Source of the DNA: Paraburkholderia eburnea
GTDB taxonomy: Bacteria; Pseudomonadota; Gammaproteobacteria; Burkholderiales; Burkholderiaceae
Assembly (NCBI RefSeq): GCF_002917095.1
Contig: NZ_PQGA01000003.1
Span: 62,001-126,000, forward strand
DNA length: 64,000 bases
Direction of reading: 5' to 3'
In this document: positions 54,727 to 63,882 of the stretch, piece after piece
Position numbering within the stretch: the stretch's first letter is position 1
How the letters are laid out: the number at the start of each line of letters is the position of its first letter
The notes under the pieces: model-generated
Seen by the model: the letters and a program-made list of their open reading frames with translations, nothing else
The model's database searches: none
What the model was told of the DNA's origin: nothing
Program-made: the position numbers and the translations under genes

Positions 54727-56250
54727 TCACACCCTTATCGGCGGCGGCACGTAGCGGCATTCATAACGCTTTCTCACCGTGCCGTTTTCATCGACGCTCT
54801 CCAGGTACACGTCGAACTGCCAGAGCCGTGCCATGTGCCTCAGCACCTCGTCGGTGTCGCCCGACAGATGGCGGTTGTCGCTCATGAAGTGGCGCAGCGT
54901 GAGGCTGCGGTCGCCGCGCGTGTTCACCGACCACACCTGGATGTTCGGCTCGCGATGATGCATGTCGTACTGACGCGAAAGCGCCTGCCGCACGTATTGA
55001 TAGCCGCTGTCGTCATGGATCGCCGAGACTTCGAGCGCATCGCGCATGTCGTCGTCAAGCACCGAGAAAAGCCGCATTTCGCGAATCAGGTGCGGCGACA
55101 AATACTGCGCAACAAAGCTCTCATCCTTGAAGTTGCGCATCGCGTAGTGCAATGCCTTCAGCCATGGGCTGCCCGCGAGTTCCGGGAACCACTTGCGGTC
55201 TTCGTCCGTGGGGTTTTCGCAGATGCGGCGAATGTCGCTCATCATCGAAAAACCCAGCGCGTACGGATTGATGCCGCTGTAGTAGTGCTTGGTGACGGGC
55301 GGCTGATAGACCACGTTGCTGTGCGAGTGCAGGAACTCCATCATGAAGCCGTCTTCGAGCTTGCCCTGCGCGTACAGCGTGTTGAGCAGCGTGTAATGCC
55401 AGAAGGTGGCCCAGCCTTCGTTCATCACCTGGGTCTGGCGCTGCGGATAGAAGTACTGCCCCACCTTGCGCACGATGCGAATGACTTCGCGCTCCCACGG
55501 TTCGAGCAGCGGCGAGTTCTTTTCCGCGAAATACAGCAGGTTTTCCTGCGGCTCGGGCGGAAAGCGCTCGTCGTATTCCTCGGCAATGGGCTGCTGTGTT
55601 TTCGGCAGCGTGCGCCAGAGTTCGTTGACCTGCGATTGCAGATACGCCTCGCGCTCGCGGCGCATGGCGGCCTCGCGTTCGAGCGAAAGCTTCTGCGGCC
55701 GCTTGTAGCGATCGACGCCGTAATTCATGAGGGCGTGACACGAATCGAGCAATTCTTCCACGCGATCGAGCCCGAAGCGCTCCTCGCACTCCGCGATGTA
55801 GTTCTTCGCGTAGACGAGGTAGTCGATGATCGCGTGTGCGTCCGTCCAGAGGCGGAACAGGTAATTGCCCTTGAAAAACGAATTGTGGCCGTAAGCCGCG
55901 TGCGCGATCACCAGCGCCTGCATCGTCATGGTGTTTTCTTCCATGAGATACGCAATGCAGGGATTCGAGTTGATGACGATCTCGTAGGCGAGACCCATCT
56001 GGCCCCGGCGATAGCTCTTCTCGGTGGAGAGAAAATGCTTGCCGAACGACCAGTGGCGATAGTTGACCGGCATGCCGACGGAGGCATAGGCATCCATCAT
56101 CTGCTCGGCGCTGATCAATTCGAGCTGGATCGGATAGGTGTCCAGTTCGTATTGCTCTGCAACATGCGAGATGTGCGTGTCGTATTCCTCGATCAGATCG
56201 AAAGTCCAGTCGGATGGGCACGGCAACGGCCGTCTGTCGGCTACGTTCAT
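54727..56250 (-). CDS. spoVR: SpoVR family protein
   Basis: SpoVR/YcgB proteins accompany PrkA and YeaH; their molecular role is not known. The 507-residue form starts MNVADRRPLPCPSDWTFDLI and contains YELDTYPIQLELISAEQMMD, NYRHWSFGKHFLSTE and MNEGWATFWHYTLLNTLY, all family hallmarks. The ATG at 56250 has a GGGAAG site and gives the standard length. However, an in-frame ATG at 56472 overlaps the yeaH stop by four bases and would add 74 hydrophilic, low-complexity residues; which is used cannot be settled from sequence. Confidence 0.92.
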   Translation of the reverse strand: MNVADRRPLPCPSDWTFDLIEEYDTHISHVAEQYELDTYPIQLELISAEQMMDAYASVGMPVNYRHWSFGKHFLSTEKSYRRGQMGLAYEIVINSNPCIAYLMEENTMTMQALVIAHAAYGHNSFFKGNYLFRLWTDAHAIIDYLVYAKNYIAECEERFGLDRVEELLDSCHALMNYGVDRYKRPQKLSLEREAAMRREREAYLQSQVNELWRTLPKTQQPIAEEYDERFPPEPQENLLYFAEKNSPLLEPWEREVIRIVRKVGQYFYPQRQTQVMNEGWATFWHYTLLNTLYAQGKLEDGFMMEFLHSHSNVVYQPPVTKHYYSGINPYALGFSMMSDIRRICENPTDEDRKWFPELAGSPWLKALHYAMRNFKDESFVAQYLSPHLIREMRLFSVLDDDMRDALEVSAIHDDSGYQYVRQALSRQYDMHHREPNIQVWSVNTRGDRSLTLRHFMSDNRHLSGDTDEVLRHMARLWQFDVYLESVDENGTVRKRYECRYVPPPIRV

Positions 56251-56468
56251 ATGCACTTCCCTTTTTTGGGCAGGATGCCGCTCAGGAGGGAGCCTGTGCT
56301 CGTCGGGCCCGGGCGCCTCGGCGCGCGCCGGGTCGGCGACTTGTCCTCCCATTTCCGTTGCGGCCTCGTGACCGGCTTGCTGCCCTGCTTGCCGGTCCGG
56401 TCCGTGGCCGCCCTTTTTCTTGCGCTCCGGCTGGTAGCCGCGCGCCTCGTTGTGCAAATGGCGCGTCG

Positions 56469-57737
56469 TCATGAGCGCTCCACCTGCTTTTCGAACAGCT
56501 CCCGGAAAACGGGGTAGATATCCGCTGCGGTGTCGACCTTCTTCATCGCCAGTTCAGGCTCGGTGAGCGCCAGTTGGGCATATTCCAGCCAAAGGTTCTG
56601 CTCCTCCGGCGTTACCTGAATATAGGCAAAATAGCGCACCTTAGGCAGGATGTCATCCGCGAGCAGCTTGCGGCACTTCGGCGAATCGTCGGTCCAGTTG
56701 TCGCCGTCCGAAGCCTGCGCGCCGTAGATGTTCCAGTCGCTCGGCGAATAACGGTCCTCGATCACTTTCTTCATCAGCTCCAGCGCGCTCGACACGACCG
56801 TGCCGCCGCTTTCCGTCGAATGGAAGAAGGTGTCCTCGTCGACTTCCTCGGCGCGGGTGTGGTGGCGGATGAACACCACCTCGATCTTCTCGTAGTTGCG
56901 CTTGAGGAACAGGTACAAAAGGATGAAGAAGCGCTTGGACAGATCCTTGCGCTGCTCGTCCATCGACCCGGACACATCCATCAGACAGAACATCACGGCC
57001 TGGCTCGACGGCTGCGGCTGCTTCACGCGGTTCACGTAGCGCAGATCGAACGGATCGATGAAAGGGATGCGCCAGATGCGCCCGCGCAAATGATGGATCT
57101 CGTCTTCGAGAATCTTGATCTCGTCGCGGCGATCGGTCGGGTCGGCCATCAGCGCTTCGAGCTGCTCTTCGAGCGTATGCAGCTCGTTCACGAGCGGCGC
57201 ACCCAGCGCGATACGCCGGCCGAGCGCGCTGCGCAGCGAGCGCACCACGTCGATGTTATTGGGCGTGCCTTCGGCGGCCCAGCCCGCGCGGATGCTCTTC
57301 CACGTGGGGACGGCCATCAGATGGGTTTTGACGAGGCGCGGCAGTTCGAGGTCGTCGAAGAAGTACTGCATGAACTCTTCGCGGGACAGCTCGAACACGA
57401 AGTCGTCCTGACCTTCGCCCTCGTTGCTGGCCTGGCTGCCCCCCCCTCCGCCGCCGCCTTGCGGGCGCGGGATACGGTCGCCGCGAATGTAGTCCTCGTT
57501 GCCGGGATGAACCATTTCACGCCGCCCGCCCGGGCCGTGCCGGAACGAGGGTTCGGCGATGTCCTTGCGCGGAATGGTGATGCTCTGGTTACTCTGTATG
57601 TCCTTGATGCTGCGGTCACGCACCGCTTCCGAGACGGCGTGACGGATATAGTTTTTCACGCGGCGCAGAAAGCGCTCACGATTTGCGATGCTCTTGTTCT
57701 TGCCTGCCAGCCTGCGGTCGATGATTTGATGAAGCAC
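56469..57737 (-). CDS. yeaH: YeaH/YhbH family protein (DUF444, VWA-like)
   Basis: The 422-residue protein is a partner of the PrkA kinase. Its C-terminal half is a von Willebrand A-like domain with a metal-site motif DVSGSMDEQRKDLS near residue 251, the TESGGTVVSSALELM strand near 310 and IYGAQASDGDNWTDDSP near 340. The N-terminal half is charged (RERFLRRVKNYIRHAVSEAV) and has a glycine-rich run near residue 98. The start is a GTG at 57737 preceded by GGGAGA. The stop overlaps a possible spoVR start. Confidence 0.93.
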   Translation of the reverse strand: MLHQIIDRRLAGKNKSIANRERFLRRVKNYIRHAVSEAVRDRSIKDIQSNQSITIPRKDIAEPSFRHGPGGRREMVHPGNEDYIRGDRIPRPQGGGGGGGSQASNEGEGQDDFVFELSREEFMQYFFDDLELPRLVKTHLMAVPTWKSIRAGWAAEGTPNNIDVVRSLRSALGRRIALGAPLVNELHTLEEQLEALMADPTDRRDEIKILEDEIHHLRGRIWRIPFIDPFDLRYVNRVKQPQPSSQAVMFCLMDVSGSMDEQRKDLSKRFFILLYLFLKRNYEKIEVVFIRHHTRAEEVDEDTFFHSTESGGTVVSSALELMKKVIEDRYSPSDWNIYGAQASDGDNWTDDSPKCRKLLADDILPKVRYFAYIQVTPEEQNLWLEYAQLALTEPELAMKKVDTAADIYPVFRELFEKQVERS

Positions 57738-57904
57738 ATCCAGTCTCCCGCTCCAGTGTGGAATGGGCGAGGTGCGCAGTCTGGGATGCCGTGCCTGCCG
57801 CGTTCACCCGCTCGCGGCTGCGTGGCCTGCGCCCTGCCGGAGTTTCCTTTTGCGCTGCCGCATGATGATTGCGGCGGCGCAAAAAGAAGGTAAAGCCTCT
57901 GCGC

Positions 57905-59827
57905 TCATGACGACTTGCGCACCCGCAGATACCAGTCGCAGAGCAACCGGACCTGCTTCGGCGTATAGCCCTTCGCCACCATGCGGTTGACGAAGTCTTC
58001 ATGCTTGCGCTGTTCTTCCGCCGATCCTTTTGCATTGAACGAGATGACCGGCAAAAGTTCTTCCGTATTCGAGAACATTTTCTTCTCGATCACCACGCGC
58101 AGCTTCTCGTAGCTGATCCATGCCGGATTCTTCCCGGCATTGGCCGCGCGCGCGCGCAGCACGAAGTTCACGATCTCGTTGCGGAAGTCCTTCGGATTGC
58201 TGATGCCCGCGGGCTTTTCGATCTTCTCCAGCTCGGCGTTCAAGGCCGCGCGGTCGAAGCTCTCGCCCGTGTCGTGATCGCGGAACTCCTGATCCTGAAT
58301 CCAGAAGTCGGCGTACGTGACATAGCGGTCGAAGATGTTCTGACCGTATTCCGAATACGATTCGAGGTACGCGGTCTGAATCTCCTTGCCGATGAACTCG
58401 GCGTAACGCGACGCCAGCACGTCCTTCACGAAGGACAGATACTTCTGCTCGGTTTCCGGCGGAAACTGCTCGCGCTCGATCTGCTGTTCGAGCACGTACA
58501 TCAGGTGCACGGGATTCGCCGCCACCTCGGTCGAGTCGAAGTTGAACACGCGCGAGAGAATCTTGAACGCGAAACGCGTGGAGACGCCGTTCATGCCTTC
58601 GTCGACACCGGCGAAGTCGCGATACTCCTGGTACGACTTGGCCTTTGGATCGGTATCCTTGAGATTCTCGCCGTCGTAGACCTGCATCTTCGAGAAGAGA
58701 CTGGAATTCTCGGGTTCCTGCAGACGCGTGAGCACCGACATCTGCGCCATCATCTTGAGCGTGCCCGGCGCGCACACCGCATCGGCCAGCGACGAATTGC
58801 GCAGCAGCTTCTCGTAGATCTTCATCTCTTCCGAGTAACGCAGGCAGTACGGCACCTTCACCACGAAGATCCGGTCGAGCAGTGCTTCATTGTTGCGGTT
58901 GTTGCGGAAGGCCTTCCATTCCGACTCGTTCGAGTGCGCCAGGATGATGCCGTTGAACGGAATCGCGCCGAAGCCCTCGGTGCCCTTGAAGTTGCCTTCC
59001 TGGGTGGCCGTGAGCAGTGGATGCAGCACCTTGATCGGCGCCTTGAACATTTCGACGAATTCGAGCAGACCCTGATTCGCGAGGCACAGACCGCCCGAAT
59101 AGCTATAGGCATCCGCATCGTCCTGCGCGTATTGTTCGAGCTTGCGGATATCGACCTTGCCGACGAGCGACGAGATGTCCTGATTGTTCTCGTCGCCAGG
59201 TTCGGTCTTGGCAATACCGATCTGACGCAGGATGGAGGGATAGCGGCGCACCACGCGGAACTTGCGGATGTCGCCGTTGTACTCGTGCAGACGCTTGACG
59301 GCCCACGGGCTCAGGATGCTCTTGAGATAACGGCGCGGAATGCCGTATTGCTCTTCGAGGATCGGACCGTCTTCGTCGTAGTCGAACAGACCCAACGGCG
59401 ACTCGTTCACGGGCGAACCCTTGATCGAGTAGAACGGTACGCGTTCCATGAGCTGTTTCAGACGTTCGGCGATGGACGATTTGCCGCCGCCCACCGGACC
59501 CAGCAAGTAGAGAATCTGCTTCTTTTCTTCGAGTCCTTGCGCCGCATGGCGGAAGTACGCGACCACTTGCTCGATCACGTCCTCCATGCCATAGAACTCG
59601 CGGAAAGCGGGATACACCTTGATCACCTTGTTCGCAAAAATGCGCGATGTGCGCGGATCATTGCGGGTATCGATCTGTTCTGGTTCCCCGATTGCCGTCA
59701 GCATGCGTTCGCCAGCCGTGGCGTACGCGCTGGGATCTTCTTTGCAGAGCGCGAGATACTCCTCGAGCGAGAGTTCCTCTTCTCGCGTTTTTTCGAAGCG
59801 GGTCGCGAAGCTGCTGTAGATATCCAT
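57905..59827 (-). CDS. prkA: PrkA family serine protein kinase (YeaG)
   Basis: PrkA is an AAA-type kinase involved in starvation and stress responses. The 640-residue protein begins MDIYSSFATRFEKTREEELS. The AAA domain has Walker A in LLGPVGGGKSSIAERLK near residue 108 and HSNESEWKAF near 295. The C-terminal PrkA-specific kinase-like domain holds YVTYADFWIQDQEFRDHDTG near 505. GAGGAGG precedes the ATG. It heads the prkA-yeaH-spoVR operon, whose order is conserved in proteobacteria; in E. coli it is sigma-S dependent. Confidence 0.95.
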   Translation of the reverse strand: MDIYSSFATRFEKTREEELSLEEYLALCKEDPSAYATAGERMLTAIGEPEQIDTRNDPRTSRIFANKVIKVYPAFREFYGMEDVIEQVVAYFRHAAQGLEEKKQILYLLGPVGGGKSSIAERLKQLMERVPFYSIKGSPVNESPLGLFDYDEDGPILEEQYGIPRRYLKSILSPWAVKRLHEYNGDIRKFRVVRRYPSILRQIGIAKTEPGDENNQDISSLVGKVDIRKLEQYAQDDADAYSYSGGLCLANQGLLEFVEMFKAPIKVLHPLLTATQEGNFKGTEGFGAIPFNGIILAHSNESEWKAFRNNRNNEALLDRIFVVKVPYCLRYSEEMKIYEKLLRNSSLADAVCAPGTLKMMAQMSVLTRLQEPENSSLFSKMQVYDGENLKDTDPKAKSYQEYRDFAGVDEGMNGVSTRFAFKILSRVFNFDSTEVAANPVHLMYVLEQQIEREQFPPETEQKYLSFVKDVLASRYAEFIGKEIQTAYLESYSEYGQNIFDRYVTYADFWIQDQEFRDHDTGESFDRAALNAELEKIEKPAGISNPKDFRNEIVNFVLRARAANAGKNPAWISYEKLRVVIEKKMFSNTEELLPVISFNAKGSAEEQRKHEDFVNRMVAKGYTPKQVRLLCDWYLRVRKSS

Positions 59828-60444
59828 GCTACCTCCTCGCCGAGATCTGCGACCGATGTCGTGCGCGGCGCGCTAATCGGAAACGACATCGCTCGAATTC
59901 ATCCTAAACCCTTTTGAATTTTTTTTCACACATAAATCGCGCCTGATTCAAGGGCCGATTTGAGCGCTTGGTGCCGCGCCTGCTACGTCTTACAATGATC
60001 TTCCCTGCCCTCGCAAGTTTCACGCCGCAAGCGCATCAGATCGCGAAGGACTTCGACGTTCCAGCATCGCCACCGCAGCGAAACCGCGCGTCGAACTTCG
60101 CTGCGCGCACCCCCTCCTGCTGCGCACTGCTTCTTTCCAACAACGCATGGCCGCACAAGCCGTGTACACGCCGCAACGATTTCTACTGCCATATTTGTAA
60201 CAAGTCGAGCGCGCTCTCGTGTCGGTCTCGTGTGTAGCGCCGCTTCGTCCATTGCGCATTTTTTCCTGTTTTACGCGTCGTATTTGCGCGCGTCGGTGAC
60301 CTGCCGCGCATTTATTCGTGTATCTGCACAGGCGTTTTCACGCGCACCACTGCCCCTATCGCCAGTAGTGGCTTTCTCTTAACGGGCACTTGCTTGAATG
60401 CGAGAAAAATGACGCGTGTGACAGCTTGTCTGCACGCCACACCG

Positions 60445-60483
60445 AACAATCAGGTCAACAATCCGCTCAACAATCAGGTCAAC
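60445..60483. repeat. Three tandem copies of a 12-bp unit
   Basis: AACAATCAGGTC, AACAATCCGCTC and AACAATCAGGTC follow one another at 60445-60456, 60457-60468 and 60469-60480, plus AAC. The first and third copies are identical. The repeat lies just past a terminator in an intergenic region. Confidence 0.85.
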
Positions 60484-60520
60484 GAAAAACGGCCATCGCG
60501 CGAGGTGCACGATGGCCGTT
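60482..60520 (-). terminator. Rho-independent terminator after the hydratase gene
   Basis: An 11-bp stem (60510-60520 with 60488-60498) is followed on the minus strand by a T-run. It lies 42 bases past the hydratase stop codon. Confidence 0.85.
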
Positions 60521-60562
60521 GACGTGTTCTCGACGCGTGCGATGACTGCGTCGCGCATCCGA

Positions 60563-61324
60563 TCACACGAACTCGATTTCGACTTCGCCGAATCCGTCGA
60601 TGTGACCGTGTAGAAGACCGGGGCCTTCGATGCGGTGAGCCCCTACGTAGGAACCCGTGGTAATCGTCCATTCCGGCTCGATGGTGATACCCATGGCCGC
60701 GCAATGGTTGACGAACCAGACCAGCAGTTCGCGCGGGTCACCCGCCGGATTACCCGGAGCTTCGGGGACGAGCGACACGCCGTCGAACGTCAGTTCGAGT
60801 TCGGGCGCGACGAAGTCGAGCGCGCGCGCAAGCGTTCCGTAGGGCTGCGCGTGGCCTGTCACGAGCGCGCCGTTGTTCTGGGCATCGGCGAGCTGGGCCA
60901 GCGGCGCGACATTGGGCCATTCGGCATAGCGGCTATCGACGATTTCGATGGCGGGCAGCACCTGCCCCACCAGGGCTAGCACCTCGTCGCGCGCATAAGC
61001 GCCGGGACGCGGCGCGACCGGCTCGGCGAAGCGGAAGGCGATTTCGAGTTCCACCAGCACGCGAAAGAAGTGCTGACGCTCGATGCGCGCGGGCGAGGCG
61101 TGCACCAGCGTGGCCGGGATCGGCGCGCCGGAGGCGGCGCCACCGGGCGTGCGCGCGCCGATCTTCCAGGCGCCCGTGGCGGTGCCGAGCCCGGCGATCA
61201 CGGCCTGCTGGATCGCATAGGCCGTTGCCGCGTCGGGCGGCAGGCTCTCGGGCGGCAGCGTCTCGATCAGGTGATGGCGGCGGCGCGCCGTCACGAGGCG
61301 TTGCACGAGATCGTCACGTGTCAT
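60563..61324 (-). CDS. 2-keto-4-pentenoate hydratase / FAH-fold family protein
   Basis: The 253-residue protein belongs to the MhpD/HpaH/DmpE group, which hydrate 2-hydroxydienoates or decarboxylate oxo-acids in aromatic degradation. Conserved blocks are AYAIQQAVIAG near residue 35, GAWKIGART near 51, VELEIAFRFAEPVAP near 90, AIEIVDSRYAEW near 124 and TGSYVGAHRIEGPGLLHGHI near 220. No other aromatic-degradation gene is next to it, so the pathway is open. AGGA precedes the ATG. Confidence 0.9.
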   Translation of the reverse strand: MTRDDLVQRLVTARRRHHLIETLPPESLPPDAATAYAIQQAVIAGLGTATGAWKIGARTPGGAASGAPIPATLVHASPARIERQHFFRVLVELEIAFRFAEPVAPRPGAYARDEVLALVGQVLPAIEIVDSRYAEWPNVAPLAQLADAQNNGALVTGHAQPYGTLARALDFVAPELELTFDGVSLVPEAPGNPAGDPRELLVWFVNHCAAMGITIEPEWTITTGSYVGAHRIEGPGLLHGHIDGFGEVEIEFV

Positions 61325-61800
61325 GTCTGGGTCCTGTTTGTACGTTCTGTACGTTCACATGCCGACGGCACCTGAGCGCGGTCTGGCCGGCATGTTGTCG
61401 TCATATCGCGTTTGCGGCGCCGCACCGCTGCGCCGCCCGGTTACACCTCGGCAAGGCGGCGCGCCCTCCCTGGCGCCCATTCGTGACCGCTTTGCCGCCC
61501 CTTTGAATACCGCTTGCCCTGCGCTTATGCGGTTCGCACAGCCGCGCAGGATGCCACCACGGCGCTTGTGTTGCACCCGCGCCGTACCAAGGCGGCTGGA
61601 GGCAGCGCAGTGTACCTTGCGTCCCTGGCTGCGCGCGTGACACGACTCACAATGTACCGTAACCCGTTGGCCACGGCGCGCGCAGGATCCACTGAGCGTC
61701 CATACGGGCGAAAAAAAGCCGCTGCAGGGCAGCGGCGTGATTGCAGCAGGCCAGGAGGCGCGGGGCGGCTTCGGTGCGCCGGAACCTTTGGATATGACGA
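61325..61800. other. 476-base intergenic region, no gene seen
   Basis: Apart from the chemoreceptor terminator at 61711-61736, I see no gene, RNA or regulatory site here. It should contain the promoter of the hydratase gene. Confidence 0.55.
61711..61736 (-). terminator. Rho-independent terminator after the chemoreceptor gene
   Basis: An 8-bp GC stem (61729-61736 with 61718-61725) with a 3-base loop is followed on the minus strand by seven T residues. Confidence 0.87.
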
Positions 61801-63588
61801 TTAGAAGGTTTCCCAGTCGTCGTTCGAGCCGGTGCTGGCCGTGGTGGCGACCGAGGCAGCAACCGAGGCAGCAACCGGGACGGCAGACCGCGCCGCAGCC
61901 GTTGCCGGCGCGCGCGGCGCCGGGGTGGCCACGGCGGGCGCCTGGCGTGCCGCGATGGGCTTCACCGCCGCACGCGCCACAGGCTTCGCGCTCGTCCTGG
62001 CGGGTGCTGCCGCAGGAGCCGACGCAAACGCCATAGCCGACGCGCCATGATCGTCGAGATTGAATACCGCGACGACAGCGCGCAGACGGCCCGCCTGATC
62101 CTCCAGCGACTGCGCGGCGGCAGCGGCCTCTTCCACCAGCGCCGCGTTCTGCTGCGTGACTTCGTCCATCTGCGTGACGGCGCGCGCGACCTGGTCGATG
62201 CCGCTCGACTGCTCCTGCGACGCCGCGGCGATCTCGCCCATGATGTCGGTGACGCGCTGCACGGCGCCGATGATTTCCGTCATCGTGCGGCCCGCCTCGT
62301 CGACCAGCGCCGAGCCTGCATGCACGCGCTCGACCGAGTTGTCGATCAGCGCCTTGATTTCCTTCGCCGCCGCCGACGAGCGTTGCGCCAGGCTGCGCAC
62401 CTCACCCGCCACCACCGCGAAGCCGCGGCCCTCTTCGCCCGCGCGGGCCGCTTCCACGGCCGCGTTGAGCGCGAGGATGTTGGTCTGGAACGCGATGCCT
62501 TCGATGATCGTGATGATGTCGGCGATCTTCGCCGAACTCTGGTTGATGTCGCCCATCGTGCCGACGACCTGGCTGACCACGCTGCTGCCCCTGTTGGCGA
62601 TTTCCGAGGCGTTGGCCGCAAGCTGGCTCGCCTGGCGCGCGTTTTCGGCGTTCTGCTTCACGGTGCCGGTCAGCTCTTCCATGCTCGACGCGGTTTCCTG
62701 GAGCGCCGATGCCTGCTCTTCCGTGCGCGACGACAGATCGATGTTGCCGGCCGCGATCTGGCGCGTGGCCGTCGCGATCGATTCGGTGCCTTCGCGCACC
62801 GAGCGGACCGTGTCGGTCAGGCTGCGCTGCATGCGCGAGACGCCGCCGAGCAGTTCGCCCATTTCGTCACGCGTACGCACCACAACGGGGCGGCGCAGAT
62901 CGCCGGCGGCGATCGCCGTGAACGCGCCCAGCGCCTCGTTGAGCGGCTCCGAGATGGCGCGGCGCAGCGCGAGGAACGAGAACACCGAAGCGCCGATGCC
63001 GATCAGAAGCGCTGCGATCACCGCGATGCGCAACTCGCCAAATGCCGCTTGCGCGTCGTCGAAGCCTTGCTGCGCGAGCGAGGCCTGGAGCTTGTCGAGC
63101 GCGAGATCGGCCTTCGACAGTTCGTCGTAGGCGGCCTGCAGCGCCTTCGCGCCGTCGATCACCTTGCTCTGGTCGCCTGCCGTGACGATCGCGGCGAAGT
63201 TGTCGGCAGCCTGATGCAGCGCGTCGCGACGGGCCGCGACGTCCTGCGCGAGCCGGTCCTCGTCCTGGCCGCGCGGCAGATCGGTGTACTTCTTCCAGTA
63301 GCTGTCGGAGATGCCGCGCAGGTCGTGGGCGCGGGCGAGCGTGGCCGCCGCATCGGGCGTGCCGATCTGGAAAGCCGCGCGGTCAAGGGCGAGACGCTCG
63401 CGTGCGGCGTAGATTTCGGCCAGGTTGACGGCATGGCCACTGGGCATCTGGTTGGTATAGGTATCGCTGTACGCGTTGTTGGAACGCGTGAGACCGAGCA
63501 GCCCCATCACGCTGATGACGACGATGAGCGCCGCCAGAAAACCCATCGTGAGGCCGATACGCGCCTTGATGCTGATGCCCTTGTTCAT
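61801..63588 (-). CDS. Methyl-accepting chemotaxis protein
   Basis: The 595-residue chemoreceptor has two membrane segments (about residues 10-30 and 190-210) around a four-helix-bundle sensor domain, then a HAMP linker and a long signalling domain from about 270 to 500. The conserved hairpin tip is in [18 protein letters not shown]. The methylation helices include [20 protein letters not shown]. The C-terminus is an Ala/Pro-rich linker ending NDDWETF, which resembles the NWETF docking peptide for CheR/CheB. The ligand is unknown. A sigma-28-like promoter lies about 80 bases upstream. Confidence 0.95.
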   Translation of the reverse strand: MNKGISIKARIGLTMGFLAALIVVISVMGLLGLTRSNNAYSDTYTNQMPSGHAVNLAEIYAARERLALDRAAFQIGTPDAAATLARAHDLRGISDSYWKKYTDLPRGQDEDRLAQDVAARRDALHQAADNFAAIVTAGDQSKVIDGAKALQAAYDELSKADLALDKLQASLAQQGFDDAQAAFGELRIAVIAALLIGIGASVFSFLALRRAISEPLNEALGAFTAIAAGDLRRPVVVRTRDEMGELLGGVSRMQRSLTDTVRSVREGTESIATATRQIAAGNIDLSSRTEEQASALQETASSMEELTGTVKQNAENARQASQLAANASEIANRGSSVVSQVVGTMGDINQSSAKIADIITIIEGIAFQTNILALNAAVEAARAGEEGRGFAVVAGEVRSLAQRSSAAAKEIKALIDNSVERVHAGSALVDEAGRTMTEIIGAVQRVTDIMGEIAAASQEQSSGIDQVARAVTQMDEVTQQNAALVEEAAAAAQSLEDQAGRLRAVVAVFNLDDHGASAMAFASAPAAAPARTSAKPVARAAVKPIAARQAPAVATPAPRAPATAAARSAVPVAASVAASVATTASTGSNDDWETF

Positions 63589-63665
63589 GACTCTCCCGAA
63601 CTTGCCGAAGGCGGTGGCTGCCGCCCTGAAAAACGAATAAGTGCAATTAACCTGCTCTTGATTTG

Positions 63666-63692
63666 TTTACGGCAAACGTTTGAGAGACTTGA
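63666..63692 (-). promoter_or_regulatory. Sigma-28 (FliA) promoter for the chemoreceptor gene
   Basis: On the minus strand TCAAGTCT, 11 bases, then GCCGTAAA closely match the consensus TAAAGTTT-N11-GCCGATAA of flagellar sigma factor. The -10 element ends 78 bases upstream of the start codon, leaving a leader of about 70 bases. Confidence 0.75.
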
Positions 63693-63882
63693 AATTGTTA
63701 TATGGTATGAAGAAAATGCCCTGATGCGCGAGGCAATAATTACAAATCAATGCCTTTTGCTTTCTAATCCTTAACAACGAGGCAGAGGTTGAACTGAGCA
63801 GGCCCGCGAGCGTACAAACGGAGGTTTGTGCGCCTGCGGCCATTTGCGCGGCTGGCGCGCCGCGCACTGAAGCGCGGCGGGG

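Larger units (their letters stand above)
59828..60562. other. 735-base region upstream of prkA, no gene seen
   Basis: This long space probably holds the prkA promoter; a run of eight T residues lies at 59921-59928 and A/T-rich DNA surrounds it. Near the far end, at 60445-60483, is a 12-base tandem repeat, followed by the terminator of the hydratase gene at 60482-60520. Short open frames exist on both strands but have no ribosome binding sites and look like chance. Confidence 0.6.

Noticed and set aside
59960-59990. A possible sigma-54 promoter upstream of prkA
   Set aside because: The GG and GC elements are 10 rather than 12 bases apart, which sigma-54 does not accept.
59960-60255. Short overlapping open frames on both strands upstream of prkA
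   Set aside because: No ribosome binding sites, low-complexity products and no resemblance to known proteins.
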